Of a stretch of 13,641 nucleotides of DNA, positions 5,649 to 12,260 are shown one piece after another. The stretch's first letter is position 1. Each line of letters opens with the position of its first letter. Under the pieces are notes generated by a model. That model searched no databases. It was given only the letters and a program-made list of their open reading frames with translations, and was not told the DNA's origin. This DNA is from DASSWG01 sp041689995 (GTDB lineage: Bacteria; Bacteroidota; Bacteroidia; Flavobacteriales; Flavobacteriaceae), in assembly GCA_041689995.1 (NCBI GenBank), contig JBDNFD010000049.1, positions 1-13,641 on the forward strand, read 5' to 3'. Made by a program: the position numbers and the translations under genes.

Positions 5649-6032
5649 TTAAGCCGCTAATGCGTAATTATTCTCGCCAGCTGTAGCTAATTGATTTTTC
5701 TTTAAAAGGGAAGTTAATAAAACTGGAGTATATAAATTTGAGAGATCGTATTTCATCTTAAATTTAAGTACTAAATCCGGCGATTTAATTTGAGTCAAAG
5801 AATCCGCTGTAATGAAAAGAATTGTTTCATTTGGAAAATTCTCATAGAAAGAATTCTCCAATTTTATTTCCATAGAAATGTATTTTTCGCAAGTTCTATA
5901 GATCGAATTGGGTTTAACTTCAACTATATGTGTATTTGATGAAACCCTATATTCGTATGAGATTTCCACATTTTCTATTTCCAAAAATAATTTTTTCAAA
6001 TTAGTCTTCAAAAATGCTTTAGAATCTTTCAT
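5649..6032 (-). CDS. Putative TAC antitoxin with C-terminal ssrA-like degron (GENNYALAA)
   Basis: An intact 127-residue protein between the HEPN-like gene (ATGA overlap at 6032-6029) and the SecB-like gene (1-base gap). The body (1-90) is a mixed alpha/beta domain (LKKLFLEIENVEISYEYRVS, ending ILFITADSLTQIKSPDL) I cannot assign. The last 35 residues are a hydrophobic segment (LYTPVLLTSLLKKNQLA) followed by TAGENNYALAA. The final nine, GENNYALAA (119-127), look like a tmRNA/ssrA proteolysis tag; E. coli's ends DENYALAA, and I recall GENNYALAA itself as a tag of some Bacteroidota. In TAC modules the antitoxin carries a C-terminal chaperone-addiction segment bound by SecB and otherwise degraded by ClpXP, and this tail fits that role. 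Which of this protein and the HEPN protein is the antitoxin is inferred. Confidence 0.75.
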   Translation of the reverse strand: MKDSKAFLKTNLKKLFLEIENVEISYEYRVSSNTHIVEVKPNSIYRTCEKYISMEIKLENSFYENFPNETILFITADSLTQIKSPDLVLKFKMKYDLSNLYTPVLLTSLLKKNQLATAGENNYALAA

Positions 6033-6441
6033 CGTATGTTTTTTATTCTTTTAAGAATCGACTCGCTTAAATTCAACGCTTTAGTGCTTTTCTCATGATT
6101 GACTTCGATATTCTCGTAATCAGATTCAATTCGATAATGTTTTAAATCTTCAATATCCCGCTTTAAAGCACGAACTTCATAAACAGTTGGATATTTTTTT
6201 GAATTGGACTGAAATGTACACAAAATTCATCAATTAGATACTTATGCGAATTTCTATTATCAGCAATTATGTTTTGTGATAATACCGTGTAAGATATATC
6301 CTTTAGTCGCACAAACTTATACTTTAAAAATTGCAAAACAGAATAATAAGAACAATGTACGCTCGGGGCGTAATAGTTGTTCTGAATTAATAGGATAGCA
6401 CTTTCTAAATTAAATTCCGACTTGCTTTTTAAAAAACTCAA
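6029..6441 (-). pseudogene. HEPN-like domain protein, putative toxin, frameshifted at an A7 run
   Basis: The N-terminal half (from TTG 6441) reads SEFNLESAILLIQNNYYAP then SVHCSYYSVLQFLKYKF, the first two helices of a HEPN-type domain. The second half, in the next frame, reads KYPTVYEVRALKRDIEDLKH then YRIESDYEN and STKALNLSESILKRI, matching the later HEPN helices with the R-x-x-x-D-Y element. The frames join at AAAAAAA (plus 6194-6200): one additional A restores a single 137-residue protein, and 413 bp is one short of a multiple of 3. The sequence A AAA AAT is also a canonical -1 slippery heptamer, so frameshifting could make some full product. No clean R-X4-6-H RNase motif is visible, so ribonuclease activity is uncertain. 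No ATG lies in frame upstream before a TAG, so a TTG start is assumed. First gene of the proposed TAC operon. Confidence 0.7.
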
Positions 6442-6472
6442 ATATTTTGGCTATTTATAATGTATCGAGAAA

Positions 6473-6480
6473 CAAATATA
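6473..6480 (-). promoter_or_regulatory. TATATTTG -7 element upstream of the HEPN/SecB operon
   Basis: On the minus strand TATATTTG (6480-6473) fits TAnnTTTG and lies 31 bases before the TTG start. The surrounding 6470-6520 is extremely AT-rich. No TTG appears at the -33 position. Confidence 0.35.
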
Positions 6481-6540
6481 TAAAAATATATATTGTAAGC
6501 ATTTATAAAATTAATTGCTTGTTATTCATTATTTGCTAAA

Positions 6541-6570
6541 TTGGGTGCTTAAAAAAAGCAACTAATTTTA
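6541..6570 (+). promoter_or_regulatory. Bacteroidota-type promoter for the sensor kinase operon
   Basis: TTG at 6541-6543, 19 bases, then TAATTTTA at 6563-6570 (seven of eight compared with TAnnTTTG). The spacer holds a small inverted repeat TGCTT-AAAAA-AAGCA (6546-6560) that might be an operator. The kinase ATG is 88 bases further on. Confidence 0.45.
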
Positions 6571-6657
6571 CGCACAAAATAAATGAGTTTTTTATCTCGG
6601 TTGCGGTATGGGTTATATCTTTTTTCTGTATTTTAGGTAGCTCAAGTTTTGGTAAGT

Positions 6658-8616
6658 ATGAAATCTATTTTTGTCGTTTTTTTAATTTGGATTTTAGGGA
6701 TTTCTCCGCTATATTCCCAATCTGCCCAGAAAAAAATAGATAGTTTAATGCAAGTTGCAGAATCTTCCAATGATTCGATCAAACTAAGAATTTATAATAA
6801 AATAGGTTTTTATTATATTTTCAATGATCCGGTGCGCGCAAAAGAACTTTTATTGAAAGGAATAAAGCAATCCAGAATTAAAAAAGTTCCTTTTTCTGAA
6901 GCTGAACTCGTAAATACTTATGGGATTTATTACGATGTCGCGGGAAAATCGGATTCCGCAAAATATTATTTCGAAAAGGCCTTAACCATAAGTAAAGCTC
7001 ACGATTACAAAACCATTACCGTAATGATCATCAATAATCTCGGGATGTTTCATTGGAACAAAGGTGATTATCAAGAGGCATTGGATTATTTTTTTCGGGC
7101 TCTGGAAATGAGCAATAGCTTTCCAAATTCTTCCGAAGATACTTATTACAGTAATATTGGCCTTATTTACCAAGACATGGGACTCTTGGATAAATCTTTG
7201 GAATATCATTACAAAGCATTGGAGATTCGCAGGAAACTTGGTGATAAAAAGAATATCGCCATTTCACTGAATAATATCGGCATAATTCTTTCCCAGAGAA
7301 AAAAATATGGAGAAGCCAAAAATACATTCAAAGAAGCCATAAAAACAGCAAGCGAAGTCAACGAATTTGGGGTTCTTTATAACGCATCGGACGGCTTGGC
7401 ACATATTTATATTTTGACCGGCGAGCCTGAAAAAGCGATTCCTATTTTAAAAAAATCAATTCATGAAAGGGATCGACTTATTATTGATCGAAGGGCGAAT
7501 CTTTCAAGTATTGCCTATGTTATTGATGCTTATTTACTTATTAATCAGTTAGATTCCACAAAAGTATATATTAATAAGGGAAATGACTTTCTGGTCGATT
7601 TTCCGGAACTACGGATTTCTGCAATTGATTTTTATAGCAGTGCTTCCAAAGTATATTTTATGGATCAAAACTATCCGGAAGGAATGGATTATTTTGATAA
7701 GACTTTGGCTGCCAAAGACAGTATTTTTTCTACCGAAAATGCACAGAAAATTGCAAATTTGGAAACAAAATTCAAAGTTTCGGAGAAGGAAAAGAGCCAC
7801 GCCCAAACGCGGGCGAACCTAGCAGAAAAAGAGTTGGAAGTGGAGCAAAAAAACCTTTTCATCTTCGGAATGGTCGCTTTGGTGCTTTTTCTTGGAACAC
7901 TCGGTTTTCTGGTTTATCGGGAACAGAAACTAAAAAACAACCAGTTGCAAAAAGAAGGTGAACTAAAAGTTGCGCTTGCAAAAATTGAAATTCAAAACCA
8001 GTTACAGGAACAACGGTTACGTATTTCACGCGATCTTCACGACAACATAGGTTCGCAGCTTACTTTTATTATTTCCTCGATTGATAATCTAAAATATAGG
8101 TTGGCAAACACAGGAAACGAAATCACCGATAAATTGGGCGCAATAAGCAAATTCACTACACAAACAATTTATGAACTTCGGGACACTATTTGGGCGATGA
8201 ACAAAACCGATATTTCAATGGATGATTTGCAAGCCCGCATTTCAAATTTTATTGAAAAAGCCCAAGTTTCCAGCGATGTCGATTTTCAATTTGAAGTTGA
8301 TAATGCTCTTTTAAAAGAAATGCCTTTCACCTCCGTTGAAGGTATGAATATTTATAGAATTATTCAAGAATCGGTAAATAATGCTTTAAAATATTCAGAA
8401 GCATCTTTAATAAAAGTACGCATTGCAAAAGCTGCGGCAGACGAAAATGAGAAAGTGGAAGTCTCTATTTTTGACGATGGAATAGGTTTTCAAGTTGAAA
8501 AGGCCAAATCCGGAAATGGCCTTGCCAATATTAAAAAACGTGCAAAAGAGTTGGGTGGAAAAGTGGAAGTGACTTCAAAAGAAAAGGCGGGAACCGTAGT
8601 GAAACTGATTTTTTAA
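6658..8616 (+). CDS. TPR-containing sensor histidine kinase (HisKA_3 type)
   Basis: A 652-residue inner-membrane kinase. I choose ATG 6658 over the TTG at 6649 because the product then starts with a clean signal peptide (MKSIFVVFLIWILGISPLYS, cleavage about residue 21). Residues about 30-350 are tetratricopeptide repeats (for example SAKYYFEKALTISKAHDY, YQEALDYFFRALEMS, LDKSLEYHYKALEIRRKLGD), probably a periplasmic ligand or protein-binding array. A transmembrane helix spans about 400-420, then a coiled coil, then the HisKA_3 phosphoacceptor RISRDLHDNIGSQL with His461. The HATPase_c domain has an N-box VNNALKY (Asn574-Asn575), DDGIGF (606) and GNGLANI (619). This architecture pairs with NarL/LuxR regulators, and one is encoded at 9032. 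The kinase-regulator order and close spacing support a two-component system; the stimulus is unknown. Confidence 0.9.
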   Translation: MKSIFVVFLIWILGISPLYSQSAQKKIDSLMQVAESSNDSIKLRIYNKIGFYYIFNDPVRAKELLLKGIKQSRIKKVPFSEAELVNTYGIYYDVAGKSDSAKYYFEKALTISKAHDYKTITVMIINNLGMFHWNKGDYQEALDYFFRALEMSNSFPNSSEDTYYSNIGLIYQDMGLLDKSLEYHYKALEIRRKLGDKKNIAISLNNIGIILSQRKKYGEAKNTFKEAIKTASEVNEFGVLYNASDGLAHIYILTGEPEKAIPILKKSIHERDRLIIDRRANLSSIAYVIDAYLLINQLDSTKVYINKGNDFLVDFPELRISAIDFYSSASKVYFMDQNYPEGMDYFDKTLAAKDSIFSTENAQKIANLETKFKVSEKEKSHAQTRANLAEKELEVEQKNLFIFGMVALVLFLGTLGFLVYREQKLKNNQLQKEGELKVALAKIEIQNQLQEQRLRISRDLHDNIGSQLTFIISSIDNLKYRLANTGNEITDKLGAISKFTTQTIYELRDTIWAMNKTDISMDDLQARISNFIEKAQVSSDVDFQFEVDNALLKEMPFTSVEGMNIYRIIQESVNNALKYSEASLIKVRIAKAAADENEKVEVSIFDDGIGFQVEKAKSGNGLANIKKRAKELGGKVEVTSKEKAGTVVKLIF

Positions 8617-8686
8617 ATACGGCAATTGTCCTATTTTTCCGACGGTGGAATGCAATTATCTTTAGTTGTTTAAATCTATCCCAAAA

Positions 8687-8935
8687 ATGTATTTTCAAAT
8701 TATGATAGCATTTACGCTGTTACTAGCTATTCCTGGGCTTTTTCTTTGGTTTTTTAAGAAAAGAAAATCCCTGAACCTCATTCATAACGAACATGTTTTC
8801 GATTTGAAAAACACTATTTCCAACCATGATTTTCAAATAGATTTTAGAAATACGAATCTGGACAAATATGATTTCTTACAATTTAACTTGAATGAAGTAT
8901 TGACCGTTCAACCCAAAATTCAAATTAATTGTTAG
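8687..8935 (+). CDS. Small predicted membrane protein between kinase and regulator
   Basis: An 82-residue ORF from ATG 8687 (an in-frame TTG lies at 8666). The N-terminus is a single strongly hydrophobic helix (MIAFTLLLAIPGLFLWFF), followed by KKRK, which favours a cytoplasmic C-terminus. The remaining 55 residues are hydrophilic and not recognisable, ending KIQINC. It sits 70 bases after the kinase stop and 96 before the response regulator, on the same strand, so it could be a small accessory protein of the two-component system. It could also be a chance ORF, because no homologue is known to me. Confidence 0.4.
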   Translation: MYFQIMIAFTLLLAIPGLFLWFFKKRKSLNLIHNEHVFDLKNTISNHDFQIDFRNTNLDKYDFLQFNLNEVLTVQPKIQINC

Positions 8936-9031
8936 AAAATTTCATCATTGAAAAATCGGTTTTTCCACTTGTTCCATTTGAAAAGAATTATAAAATTAAA
9001 ATGTTATCATTAACTAAATATCCGGACTCAC

Positions 9032-9679
9032 ATGCTAAAAATCGCAATTGTCGATGACAACAGTTTCTTGATTCACGCCATAAAGGAGAAACTTTCATTT
9101 TTTGAAGATGTTTCTGTAAAACACACCTCTTTAAATGGCAGCGAATTACTTACAAAACTGGAAGAAAACCACAACCTTGATCTGATTTTAATGGATGTGG
9201 AAATGCCTGTGCTTAACGGTATTGAAACCACCCAAATCGTAAAGCAGAAATATCCGCACATCAAAATAATCATGCTGACCGTTTTTGACAATGACGAACA
9301 TATTTTCAATGCTATAAAAGCTGGTGCAGACGGTTATTTGTTGAAAGAAATCAACCCGAAAGATTTGTATGAAGGAATATGTGAAACCCTGAATGGCGGT
9401 GCGGCTATGAATCCATCTATCGCACTAAAAACGCTGAAACTGCTGCGAAACCCAATAGATATTCAAAATCCCAGGGACCAAGATGAGATTTCACTTTCCA
9501 CAAGAGAGGTTGAGGTCTTGGACCAGTTAAGCAAAGGGCTGAGCTATACTGTAATTGCGAAACATCTTTATCTTTCACCCAGCACAGTGCGCAAACACAT
9601 AGAAAATATCTACAGAAAACTACAAGTGCACAGTAAGATAGAGGCGGTTCAAAAAGCAAAAAATCACAATATTATTTAA
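9032..9679 (+). CDS. NarL/FixJ (LuxR-type) response regulator
   Basis: A 215-residue regulator. The receiver domain (1-120) has the acidic pair Asp8-Asp9 in IAIVDDNSF, the phosphoacceptor Asp55 in LILMDVEMPVLNGIE, Thr83 in IIMLTVFDND and Lys105 in GYLLKEINPKDL, so all conserved phosphorylation residues are present. The C-terminal LuxR-type HTH (about 150-210) contains LSTREVEVLDQLSKGLSYT and IAKHLYLSPSTVRKHIENIY, the standard motif. It is the obvious partner of the HisKA_3 kinase at 6658, which belongs to the kinase class that phosphorylates this regulator type. The ATG at 9032 is preceded by an AT-rich 96-base gap. Target genes cannot be read from the sequence; a palindrome by the outer-membrane-protein promoter is one candidate site. 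Confidence 0.95.
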   Translation: MLKIAIVDDNSFLIHAIKEKLSFFEDVSVKHTSLNGSELLTKLEENHNLDLILMDVEMPVLNGIETTQIVKQKYPHIKIIMLTVFDNDEHIFNAIKAGADGYLLKEINPKDLYEGICETLNGGAAMNPSIALKTLKLLRNPIDIQNPRDQDEISLSTREVEVLDQLSKGLSYTVIAKHLYLSPSTVRKHIENIYRKLQVHSKIEAVQKAKNHNII

Positions 9680-9691
9680 GAAGAGAAAGAT

Positions 9692-9715
9692 AAAAAGTGA
9701 GACTGCCACTCTTTT
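9692..9715. terminator. Imperfect hairpin between the convergent regulator and outer-membrane protein
   Basis: AAAAGTG ... CACTCTTTT (9693-9715) pairs AAAA/TTTT and GTG/CAC with a two-base bulge. With A-rich and T-rich flanks it could terminate in both directions between two convergent genes 42 bases apart. Confidence 0.4.
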
Positions 9716-9721
9716 GAACAG

Positions 9722-11602
9722 TTAATTATACCAAATTGGCGCAGGTTTTCCAAGTTCAAAACCTTGCAGCCCAAAATCTCCGGTATTAAGAGCATTGGTA
9801 TTAAATATATTATTCCCTTGGCCAGGGATATTTGGAAAAAAGGAGAACGAAAATTGAAAGGAGCTGAATATAAGATAATCGTTTCTTATGATCAATCCAA
9901 TACTGAATGCCGAATATAAATCACTGTTTACAATAAATCTTTCATCGCCAAGCATGGCCAATCTAATATTCAAATAAGGATCGAACCGGAAACCTAGAAT
10001 TTCTTTCGGGGTATAAAATTGAGTTTGAAATGACAAAACATATTTTGAAGTTCCATATAACCCACTATTAAAACCCGGGATACCAATATTATTTTTTCGG
10101 CGTTCTTCATTGCTATAAAAACCTTGAAAATCATTGGTTTCATCAATAGTCAGACGGTCGCCATATGAGTTCAAACGATTTTTACCGATTAATAATTGAG
10201 GTTTTATAAATTGGCGCATTTTCCAATTATTTCCCAATGAAATTAAATTAGTGAAATAATTCGCACTAAAAGAATAGGCCGTTTGTTCTGTTTTTGATTT
10301 TTTAAAAAAAGTCCCATACTCCAAACTAAGGCTCAAATATCCCCAATTATAATAATTGCCATGAGCTATTTTTGCTCCCAGATATAACCTATTTTGATGA
10401 TTTTTATATTGGTTTCCCGCAGTAAGCGAATAAATATCACCAATAGGAACGCTCTCGATGACGCCGTCCCTAAATATATAACTATCATCAATAAATTGCC
10501 TAGATGAAATGCCAACGCTTCCCAAATAAAAAGTTTCATTTGAAAAGCATTGAATGCTGTCATATTCAACGCTGGGGCTTTCTTTATAATCAATATTGAG
10601 CAGTCTTATGGCACTGATGACATTGGTGGTCCTTTCCTTTCTAGAAGGTCCTTTGAATAGGGGAAAAGAATATCCTGCCCAAGTGTCTTGAGATTGATAT
10701 TTAAAGTCTTGTAGGTTCAATTCCATGGCGGCATTTTGCAGTTCTTCCTGACGAAATCGCTCATCTAAATAAATTCCCGCAGCCCATTTTGCATAGGGCG
10801 AAAAGAAGGGTCTTTCTATGTTAAGGCGTTTGTTATAAGCTCCTTCAAGATTGGTGCTATAGCCAAGGCTGGTGCTTATGTAAGTGTTTTTGAAATTGGG
10901 CACTGTGTAAAGTAGGTCAGGAGCAATTTTTCCATCGCTGAACTGATTTTCAACACCTATTTTTAATTGATGCCCAAATCCCGAAAAATTTTGGTCCCTC
11001 AATTGAATATCCATTTTGTCTTTTGAAAATGAAGCATCTGGCACTATGCTCCAAGAGTCCAAAGTTGTGACGTAAACATCTACTGAATCAGTGCTTTCTT
11101 TTACTTGTTCCACGGTAATCCTTACATCCCTAATAAAACTTTGAGAACGTAATAGTCGTTCAGATTCCTTAAGCAACAGGCTGTCCAAGGGATTATTTTC
11201 TTTAAAGATCAAATAATTTTTGATTGCAAAATCTTTGGAACTTACATGAAGTTTATTCCCTGTTTTTTCTAACCAACTATTCGCCGTTTCCGTAGAATCC
11301 CTAAAAGAAAATCCAAATGGATCGTGGCTGCGTACTGTAATATTCCTTATGATTTTACCCTCCAAACCCCGATAAACTTGTCTGCGTGAAGTATGGTTTT
11401 TATCCCTCGTTTTCTTGCTGGATTTAAAAACCAATAAATGCAGTAATTTGGTTGTTTTTGTTTTTTCGGAATAATTTTCTATCTTTTTATAAATAATCGC
11501 TGTACTATCCTTTTTTTTTTCTTTAACTTGTGAGAATCCAAAATTAAAAAAGCACAAAAACAGTATGAAAAGGAATCGTTTATCTTTCAACAGCTTTAGC
11601 AT
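9722..11602 (-). CDS. Outer-membrane beta-barrel protein with POTRA-like N-terminus (BamA/TamA-like)
   Basis: A 626-residue exported protein. The signal peptide is residues 1-24 (KDKRFLFILFLCFFNFGFSQ, cut after FGFS). Then comes a basic linker containing KKSSKKTRDKNHTSRRQVYR-like sequence, followed by a POTRA-like module at about 80-180: GKIIRNITVRSHDPFGF, NPLDSLLLKESERLLRSQSF and VDVYVTTLDSWSIVPDASFS. From about 185 to the end there are many alternating beta strands with aromatic residues and a terminal ELGKPAPIWYN, consistent with a 16-strand Omp85-type barrel. Similar Bacteroidota proteins are annotated as BamA/TamA-family outer-membrane proteins; the substrate is unknown. A run of ten A (plus 11511-11520) encodes EKKK just after the signal peptide. 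A well-placed promoter and a palindrome lie upstream. Confidence 0.8.
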   Translation of the reverse strand: MLKLLKDKRFLFILFLCFFNFGFSQVKEKKKDSTAIIYKKIENYSEKTKTTKLLHLLVFKSSKKTRDKNHTSRRQVYRGLEGKIIRNITVRSHDPFGFSFRDSTETANSWLEKTGNKLHVSSKDFAIKNYLIFKENNPLDSLLLKESERLLRSQSFIRDVRITVEQVKESTDSVDVYVTTLDSWSIVPDASFSKDKMDIQLRDQNFSGFGHQLKIGVENQFSDGKIAPDLLYTVPNFKNTYISTSLGYSTNLEGAYNKRLNIERPFFSPYAKWAAGIYLDERFRQEELQNAAMELNLQDFKYQSQDTWAGYSFPLFKGPSRKERTTNVISAIRLLNIDYKESPSVEYDSIQCFSNETFYLGSVGISSRQFIDDSYIFRDGVIESVPIGDIYSLTAGNQYKNHQNRLYLGAKIAHGNYYNWGYLSLSLEYGTFFKKSKTEQTAYSFSANYFTNLISLGNNWKMRQFIKPQLLIGKNRLNSYGDRLTIDETNDFQGFYSNEERRKNNIGIPGFNSGLYGTSKYVLSFQTQFYTPKEILGFRFDPYLNIRLAMLGDERFIVNSDLYSAFSIGLIIRNDYLIFSSFQFSFSFFPNIPGQGNNIFNTNALNTGDFGLQGFELGKPAPIWYN

Positions 11603-11640
11603 TCAGGATAATTTTTAAATTTGGGTTTCATCAACTTGCG

Positions 11641-11668
11641 CAATAATAAAGCACTAAAGATTCTTCAA
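11641..11668 (-). promoter_or_regulatory. Bacteroidota-type promoter for the outer-membrane protein
   Basis: On the minus strand TTG (11668-11666), 17 bases, then TATTATTG (11648-11641), seven of eight compared with TAnnTTTG. It ends 39 bases before the ATG at 11602. This is the best-spaced promoter in the window. Confidence 0.6.
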
Positions 11669-11669
11669 A

Positions 11670-11685
11670 TTGTTCTTAAGAACAA
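11670..11685. promoter_or_regulatory. Perfect 16-bp palindrome abutting the outer-membrane-protein promoter
   Basis: TTGTTCTTAAGAACAA is fully self-complementary and begins 1 base upstream (relative to the gene) of the -33 TTG. This is a typical position for an activator or repressor dimer. The bound protein is unknown. Confidence 0.55.
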
Positions 11686-11809
11686 AAATAGGTTAAAACG
11701 TCAAAGATGTAGCTTATGATACCCAGATATGAATGATTTTTTCTAAAAATAAAAAACGGTAAATCATAAATTTCGAAAGTTATGGAATTGTTTACTATTT
11801 CAAAAGAGA

Positions 11810-12061
11810 CTAAAACATTTTGTAAAGCACAGTTACGATCGAACCTTGATTATCACCCAAAGGAACAGATAAAATTTGCTTTTCTTCCTTTATTTTAAGA
11901 TTAAAAGGCGGAGCTAATAAATTTAAACCACTTTGCTTTTTCAGTCTGGTTCCTTGTCCGGAAATAATCTCTTTATTGGGTGTAAAATCTCCTTCGGGTA
12001 AATGTTCGGTTAATATAACGTATTTAAAATCAGTTAACTTACTTAATACATTTTGTACTTC
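11810..12061 (-). pseudogene. 3' end of a class I SAM-dependent methyltransferase gene, cut by IS66
   Basis: The frame encodes about 83 native residues: FKYVILTEHLPEGDFTPNKE, then SGQGTRLKKQSGLNLLAPPF and QGSIVTVLYKM. The TEHLP...FTPN...SG.....PPF pattern is one I associate with the C-terminal part of class I SAM-dependent methyltransferases in Flavobacteriia. The N-terminal SAM-binding glycine motif is absent because the gene is interrupted at 12061/12062 by the left end of the IS66 element; the apparent GTG start at 12073 and its first four codons belong to the IS terminal repeat. The missing 5' part should lie beyond the right end of the window. Confidence 0.65.
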
Positions 12062-12076
12062 GTAACTATTCACCCA
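12062..12076 (+). repeat. Left terminal inverted repeat of the IS66 element
   Basis: GTAACTATTCACCCA, exactly inverse to 13627-13641. Internal to it, AAACAGGTG (12085-12093) and CACCTGTTT (12171-12179) form another inverted repeat before the transposase. Confidence 0.9.
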
Positions 12077-12260
12077 TTTTTTAAAAACAGGTGTTTATGA
12101 ACAATTTTATTTAGGTTGTCAACACCCTTTTTTAGCCTTGAATTCCCTAAGCGTAAAAATCATTGCTTATCACCTGTTTGGTTGATAACCCGCTAACAAC
12201 CTTTGCCCAGGAAAGTTGTCACTGGGGTTTTTGTGCCCGTTCTTGTTGAAAATTTTCATT

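Noticed and set aside
5650..5690. Possible tmRNA (ssrA) gene fragment because of the GENNYALAA coding sequence
   Set aside because: The tag-like codons are the in-frame end of a 127-residue ORF, followed one base after the stop by the SecB-like ATG. No tRNA-like acceptor or T-loop sequence was seen nearby, so this is a protein tail and not an RNA gene.
6029..6223. Separate 64-residue minus-strand ORF
   Set aside because: It is the second half of the HEPN-like gene in another frame; adding one base in the A7 run fuses it to the upstream half.
12062..12073. GTG 12073 as a true start of the methyltransferase fragment
   Set aside because: These bases are part of the IS66 terminal repeat; the native gene must start beyond the element.
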